Notes under the pieces: model-generated | Seen by the model: only the letters and a program-made list of their open reading frames with translations | The model's database searches: none | What the model was told of the DNA's origin: nothing | Translations under genes and position numbers: made by a program | Assembly (NCBI GenBank): GCA_900553955.1 | Contig: USFO01000079.1 | Location: forward strand, 1-7,669 | Origin: an uncultured Oscillospiraceae bacterium | GTDB lineage: Bacteria > Bacillota > Clostridia > Oscillospirales > Ruminococcaceae | Reading direction: 5' to 3' | DNA: 7,669 nt | Part shown: positions 4,992 through 7,669 of the stretch, one piece after another | Layout: every line of letters starts with the position of its first letter | Numbering within the stretch: the first letter of the stretch is position 1

Positions 4992-6866
4992 TTATTCTTC
5001 GGCGCCTTTCGGGGAGTCTGCTTCTGGGGCTTTTTCCTCCTGCTTTTCCTTCATAATTCTTTCAAATTCTTCGCCGGAAACCTTTTCCTTTTCAAGGAGA
5101 ACCGCAGCCACGGCTTCGAGCCTGTCGCGGTGCTCGGTAAGGATTTTTTCGGCGCGGTCATAGGCGTTGTCGATAAAGAGGCGGATTTCCGCGTCAATAT
5201 CGGAGGCGACCTCGTCGGAATAGTGGCGGCCCTGAGAAATATCTCTGCCAAGGAAGATTTCGTTTTCGTCGCTGCCGTAGACCATGGGGCCGAGCTTTTC
5301 GCTGAAGCCGTAGCGCATTACCATATTGCGGGCAATGGTGGTGGCGCGCTCAATGTCGTTGGAAGCGCCGGTGGAAATATCCCCGAGGATGACCTTTTCC
5401 GCAACGCGGCCGCCGAGCAGGGTGCAAAGCTCCTCCTCAAGGTAGTGCTTAGTCACATAATTTCTGTCCTCGCTGGGCAGGCTCATGGTGTAGCCGCCTG
5501 CATAGCCGCGGGGAATGGTGGAAATTTCGTGAACCGGGTCCTGAGTGGGGCAGAAGTAGGTGACAACCGCGTGTCCCGCCTCATGATAGGCGGTGAGGCG
5601 GCGATCCTTTTCACTGGTCTTGTGGGAACGCTTTTCGGGACCCGCCACAACCTTTATGGTTGCCTCCTCGATTTCCGCCATGGTGATGGCGCGCTTTTTC
5701 CGGCGTGCCGCCAAAAGCGCGGCCTCGTTCACAAGGTTCTCAAGTTCCGCTCCGGTGAAGCCTGCGGTGGACTTCGCAATAACGGAAAGATCCACATCCG
5801 GGGCAAGGGGCTTGTTCTTCGTGTGAATTTTAAGAATGGCCTCGCGTCCCTCGATATCCGGCGAGCCTATGGTGATTTGACGGTCAAAACGACCGGGACG
5901 GAGCAGCGCCGGGTCAAGAATGTCCGGGCGGTTTGTTGCCGCCATAACGATAATTCCGGTGTTGTTGCCGAAGCCGTCCATCTCCACAAGAAGCTGGTTC
6001 AGAGTCTGCTCGCGTTCGTCGTGTCCGCCGCCGAGACCTGCGCCTCTGTGACGACCCACGGCGTCAATTTCGTCTATGAACACAATGGAGGGGGCGTTTT
6101 TCTTCGCCTCGCCGAAAAGGTCGCGCACTCTGGAAGCGCCCACGCCAACGAACATCTCCACGAAGTCGGAGCCGGAAATGGAGAAGAAGGGTACGCCCGC
6201 TTCACCGGCAACCGCCCTTGCAAGCAGGGTTTTACCTGTACCGGGCTGACCCACAAGAAGCACGCCCTTGGGAATTCTTGCGCCCAAAGCGTTGAACTGA
6301 TTGGGGTGCTTTAGGAAGTCGACTATTTCCTCAAGCTCCTCTTTCTCCTCCTTGCAGCCCGCAACGTCCGCAAAGGTGGTGGGCTTTTCGCCCTTGCCGG
6401 TGCGGTAGTTTGCCTTGCCGAAGGTCATGGCGCCGCCTGCGCCGCCGCCTTGGCGCATCATAAAGAACCAAAACACTGCCATTGCTCCGATGAGCACCAG
6501 TGTCGGCACCATGGAAACCCACCATGGGGTCTGCTTTATGGGCAGGTAGTCGGGCTGAAGCGCAGCAGCGCTTTCGCCCTTGGCTTCAAGGATTTTTTCA
6601 ACGTCGCTGAGGAACACGCTCACATTGGGAACAGTGTAGCTGAGCTTTTCTTTTTGGTCTTTCACCTGCGCTTCAAGTGCGCCGGTGCCAAGGTCGAGGG
6701 TATAGCTCTCGATCTTGTCGTCTTCAAACATCTCAAGGACTTCGTAGTACTTAAGCTTCGTAACTTCCTCCTGGTTCATGTTGAACAGCAGCGAAGTCAG
6801 GAACAAAAGCAGCACAATTCCCAGAATGTAGGAAACAATGCTTAGGGTTTTTCTGTTCTTGTTCAA
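4992..6866 (-). CDS. ftsH: ATP-dependent membrane zinc metalloprotease FtsH
   Basis: FtsH is a hexameric AAA+ protease in the cytoplasmic membrane that extracts and degrades damaged membrane proteins and short-lived regulators. With the TTG start it has 624 residues, normal for the family. Order of parts: TM1 about 8-28, external domain, TM2 about 115-137 (WWVSMVPTLVLIGAMAVFWF), Gly-rich linker, Walker A GQPGTGKT (206-213), Walker B IVFIDEID (261-268), second region of homology NRPDILDPALLRPGRFDR (312-329) with the arginine finger, and zinc motif HEAGH (428-432) with the third ligand probably Asp504 in TGASNDIERAT. The tail is charged (EEKAPEADSPKGAEE). The start is TTG at 6866 with GGAG eight bases upstream; an in-frame ATG at 6944 would add 26 residues untypical of FtsH and has no clear ribosome site. 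It lies 93 bases after hpt, probably in one operon. Confidence 0.97.
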   Translation of the reverse strand: MNKNRKTLSIVSYILGIVLLLFLTSLLFNMNQEEVTKLKYYEVLEMFEDDKIESYTLDLGTGALEAQVKDQKEKLSYTVPNVSVFLSDVEKILEAKGESAAALQPDYLPIKQTPWWVSMVPTLVLIGAMAVFWFFMMRQGGGAGGAMTFGKANYRTGKGEKPTTFADVAGCKEEKEELEEIVDFLKHPNQFNALGARIPKGVLLVGQPGTGKTLLARAVAGEAGVPFFSISGSDFVEMFVGVGASRVRDLFGEAKKNAPSIVFIDEIDAVGRHRGAGLGGGHDEREQTLNQLLVEMDGFGNNTGIIVMAATNRPDILDPALLRPGRFDRQITIGSPDIEGREAILKIHTKNKPLAPDVDLSVIAKSTAGFTGAELENLVNEAALLAARRKKRAITMAEIEEATIKVVAGPEKRSHKTSEKDRRLTAYHEAGHAVVTYFCPTQDPVHEISTIPRGYAGGYTMSLPSEDRNYVTKHYLEEELCTLLGGRVAEKVILGDISTGASNDIERATTIARNMVMRYGFSEKLGPMVYGSDENEIFLGRDISQGRHYSDEVASDIDAEIRLFIDNAYDRAEKILTEHRDRLEAVAAVLLEKEKVSGEEFERIMKEKQEEKAPEADSPKGAEE

Positions 6867-6874
6867 GAAATCAA

Positions 6875-6878
6875 CTCC
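6875..6878 (-). promoter_or_regulatory. Ribosome binding site selecting the TTG start of ftsH
   Basis: GGAG (6878-6875) lies eight bases before TTG at 6866-6864. The following residues, MNKNRKTLSIVSYILG, match a normal FtsH start, with a short basic segment and then the first membrane helix. Confidence 0.65.
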
Positions 6879-6911
6879 GAAAAAAGAATTTGCGAATATT
6901 TTTTGGCGATT

Positions 6912-6937
6912 GCGCGCCACTTGCGGGCGCGCCCGCA
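6912..6937. repeat. GC-rich overlapping palindromes between hpt and ftsH
   Basis: TGCGGGCGCGCCCGCA (6922-6937) is a perfect 16-base palindrome. It overlaps a second inverted repeat, GCGCGCC (6912-6918) with GGCGCGC (6926-6932), which can form a 7-bp hairpin with a 7-base loop. No T-run follows on the minus strand, so it is not a standard terminator. It could be an RNA-processing or stability element, or incidental. Confidence 0.5.
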
Positions 6938-6959
6938 CACACATAAAGCTATTTACAGC

Positions 6960-7511
6960 TTATTTGGTATATACTTCGGGTTTTACAATGCCCACATAGG
7001 GGAGGTTGCGGTACTTTTGGTCGTAGTCAAGGCCATAGCCCACAACGAATTTATCCGGCACGACAAAGCAGGCGTAGTCCGGCTTGATGTCCACCTGACG
7101 GCGTTCGGGCTTGTCGAGGAGGGTGGCAATTCTGATGGAATTTACCTTTCTTTGGCGAAGCACGTTGGTCAGATAGGAAAGAGTAAGTCCGGAGTCGAGA
7201 ATATCCTCCACAATAAGAACGTCGTAGCCGGAAATATCGTGGTCAAGGTCCTTGATAATCTTGACTATACCGGTGCTTTTTACTCCGCCGCCGTAGCTGG
7301 AAACGGACATAAAATCAATGGAAATCGGAATGGTGATTGCGCGCATAAGGTCAGCCATAAAAATTACGGAGCCCTTGAGCACGGCGACGAGCATGAGGTT
7401 TTTACCCTCATAATCGGCGCTTATCTGTTTGCCAAGCTTTTTGACGGCCTTCTGCAAATCCTTTTCGGTAAGCAGAATTTCCTCAATGTCATCCTTCATG
7501 TTGTACTTCAT
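6960..7511 (-). CDS. hpt: Hypoxanthine phosphoribosyltransferase
   Basis: This cytoplasmic purine-salvage enzyme joins hypoxanthine (usually also guanine) to PRPP, giving IMP or GMP and pyrophosphate. At 183 residues it has the usual bacterial length. Visible motifs: LKGS (45-48), which contacts pyrophosphate; the SSYGGG flexible loop (71-76); the PRPP-binding motif VEDILDSGLTL (101-111) with its paired acidic residues; DKPERR (133-138); and the purine-binding PDKFVVGYGLDY (152-163) followed by YRNLPYVG (167-174). The first ATG is chosen because GGAGGA lies ten bases upstream; the next Met, at residue 5, is too far from it. The gene stands directly ahead of ftsH, the order known from many Firmicutes, where tilS usually comes first. 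tilS is not recognisable in the 158 bases upstream here. Confidence 0.97.
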   Translation of the reverse strand: MKYNMKDDIEEILLTEKDLQKAVKKLGKQISADYEGKNLMLVAVLKGSVIFMADLMRAITIPISIDFMSVSSYGGGVKSTGIVKIIKDLDHDISGYDVLIVEDILDSGLTLSYLTNVLRQRKVNSIRIATLLDKPERRQVDIKPDYACFVVPDKFVVGYGLDYDQKYRNLPYVGIVKPEVYTK

Positions 7512-7546
7512 TTTACAAAGTTCCTCCGCATAAAAATCTTTGTTTA

Positions 7547-7575
7547 TTTATATGTCATATATGAATATGAGATAA
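7547..7575 (-). promoter_or_regulatory. Possible weak promoter upstream of hpt
   Basis: TATAAA (7552-7547) lies 17 bases after TTATCT (7575-7570) in an AT-rich stretch. The -35 match is poor (three of six), so hpt-ftsH may instead be transcribed from a promoter beyond the window. Confidence 0.25.
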
Positions 7576-7637
7576 CGGGGTGGGAATTGGGGGTTAGGAA
7601 CATGGAACTACGCACTGCGGAAATTTAGTACGAACCT

Positions 7638-7669
7638 GCGGCGCAAAGCGCCGCCTCGGCGCGGCTGAG
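7638..7669. repeat. GC-rich hairpins at the right window edge
   Basis: GCGGCGC (7638-7644) and GCGCCGC (7648-7654) form a perfect 7-bp stem with an AAA loop. A second, near-perfect arm pair follows directly, CTCGGC (7655-7660) with GCTGAG (7664-7669). The segment is cut by the window edge. No gene is recognisable in 7512-7669; the edge may hold the last codons of an upstream gene or another palindromic repeat. Confidence 0.45.

Noticed and set aside
4851..6314. A 487-codon open frame on the plus strand
   Set aside because: It overlaps the ftsH terminator and runs antisense to ftsH, whose motifs are unmistakable. The translation has no family features.
6903..7628. A 241-codon open frame on the plus strand
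   Set aside because: It is antisense to hpt and has no ribosome site or recognisable domain.

Overview
The window looks like a chromosomal segment from a gut-type low-GC-lineage Firmicute (Clostridia, most like the Oscillospiraceae/Ruminococcaceae), with moderately high GC. The pointers are a strong GGAGG-type ribosome binding site before most genes, the hpt-ftsH gene pair typical of Firmicutes, a lysine riboswitch, an InlB-repeat surface protein with a sortase-like C-terminus, and short palindromic repeats of a kind I remember from gut Clostridia. The taxonomic placement is inference. All four genes lie on the minus strand, so transcription runs from right to left.

Right to left: 7512-7669 is a non-coding leader with GC-rich hairpins at the window edge. 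Next come hpt (6960-7511), encoding hypoxanthine phosphoribosyltransferase, and ftsH (4992-6866), encoding the membrane AAA+ zinc protease and probably starting at a TTG codon. These two look co-transcribed and end at a strong terminator (4938-4969). A separate unit follows: a good sigma-70-type promoter (4803-4831) drives a 1008-residue secreted, probably wall-anchored protein (1686-4712). It is built from InlB/Listeria-Bacteroides repeats, a duplicated 277-residue module, an Ig-like region and a Cys/His-rich tail ahead of an NPPTG sorting-like signal. It is closed by a hairpin and a bidirectional terminator (1609-1638).

The leftmost unit is the clearest regulatory find. A near-consensus promoter (1440-1468) is followed by a perfect 11-bp palindrome at the predicted transcript start, a full lysine riboswitch aptamer (1195-1362), an intrinsic terminator (1106-1143) and a 275-residue family-3 amino-acid-binding lipoprotein (235-1062). 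This identifies the lipoprotein as probably the binding component of a lysine importer, switched off by transcription termination when lysine is plentiful. No permease or ATPase gene is visible beside it. The left end (10-217) holds two 65-base copies and one partial copy of a modular repeat: constant flanks, a constant AGCTCCCC hairpin, and a central hairpin whose sequence differs from copy to copy while its base pairing is kept.

I do not see a clearly new multi-gene system. The best leads are the riboswitch-assigned transporter, the doubled domain of the surface protein, its Cys/His tail, and the modular repeat.
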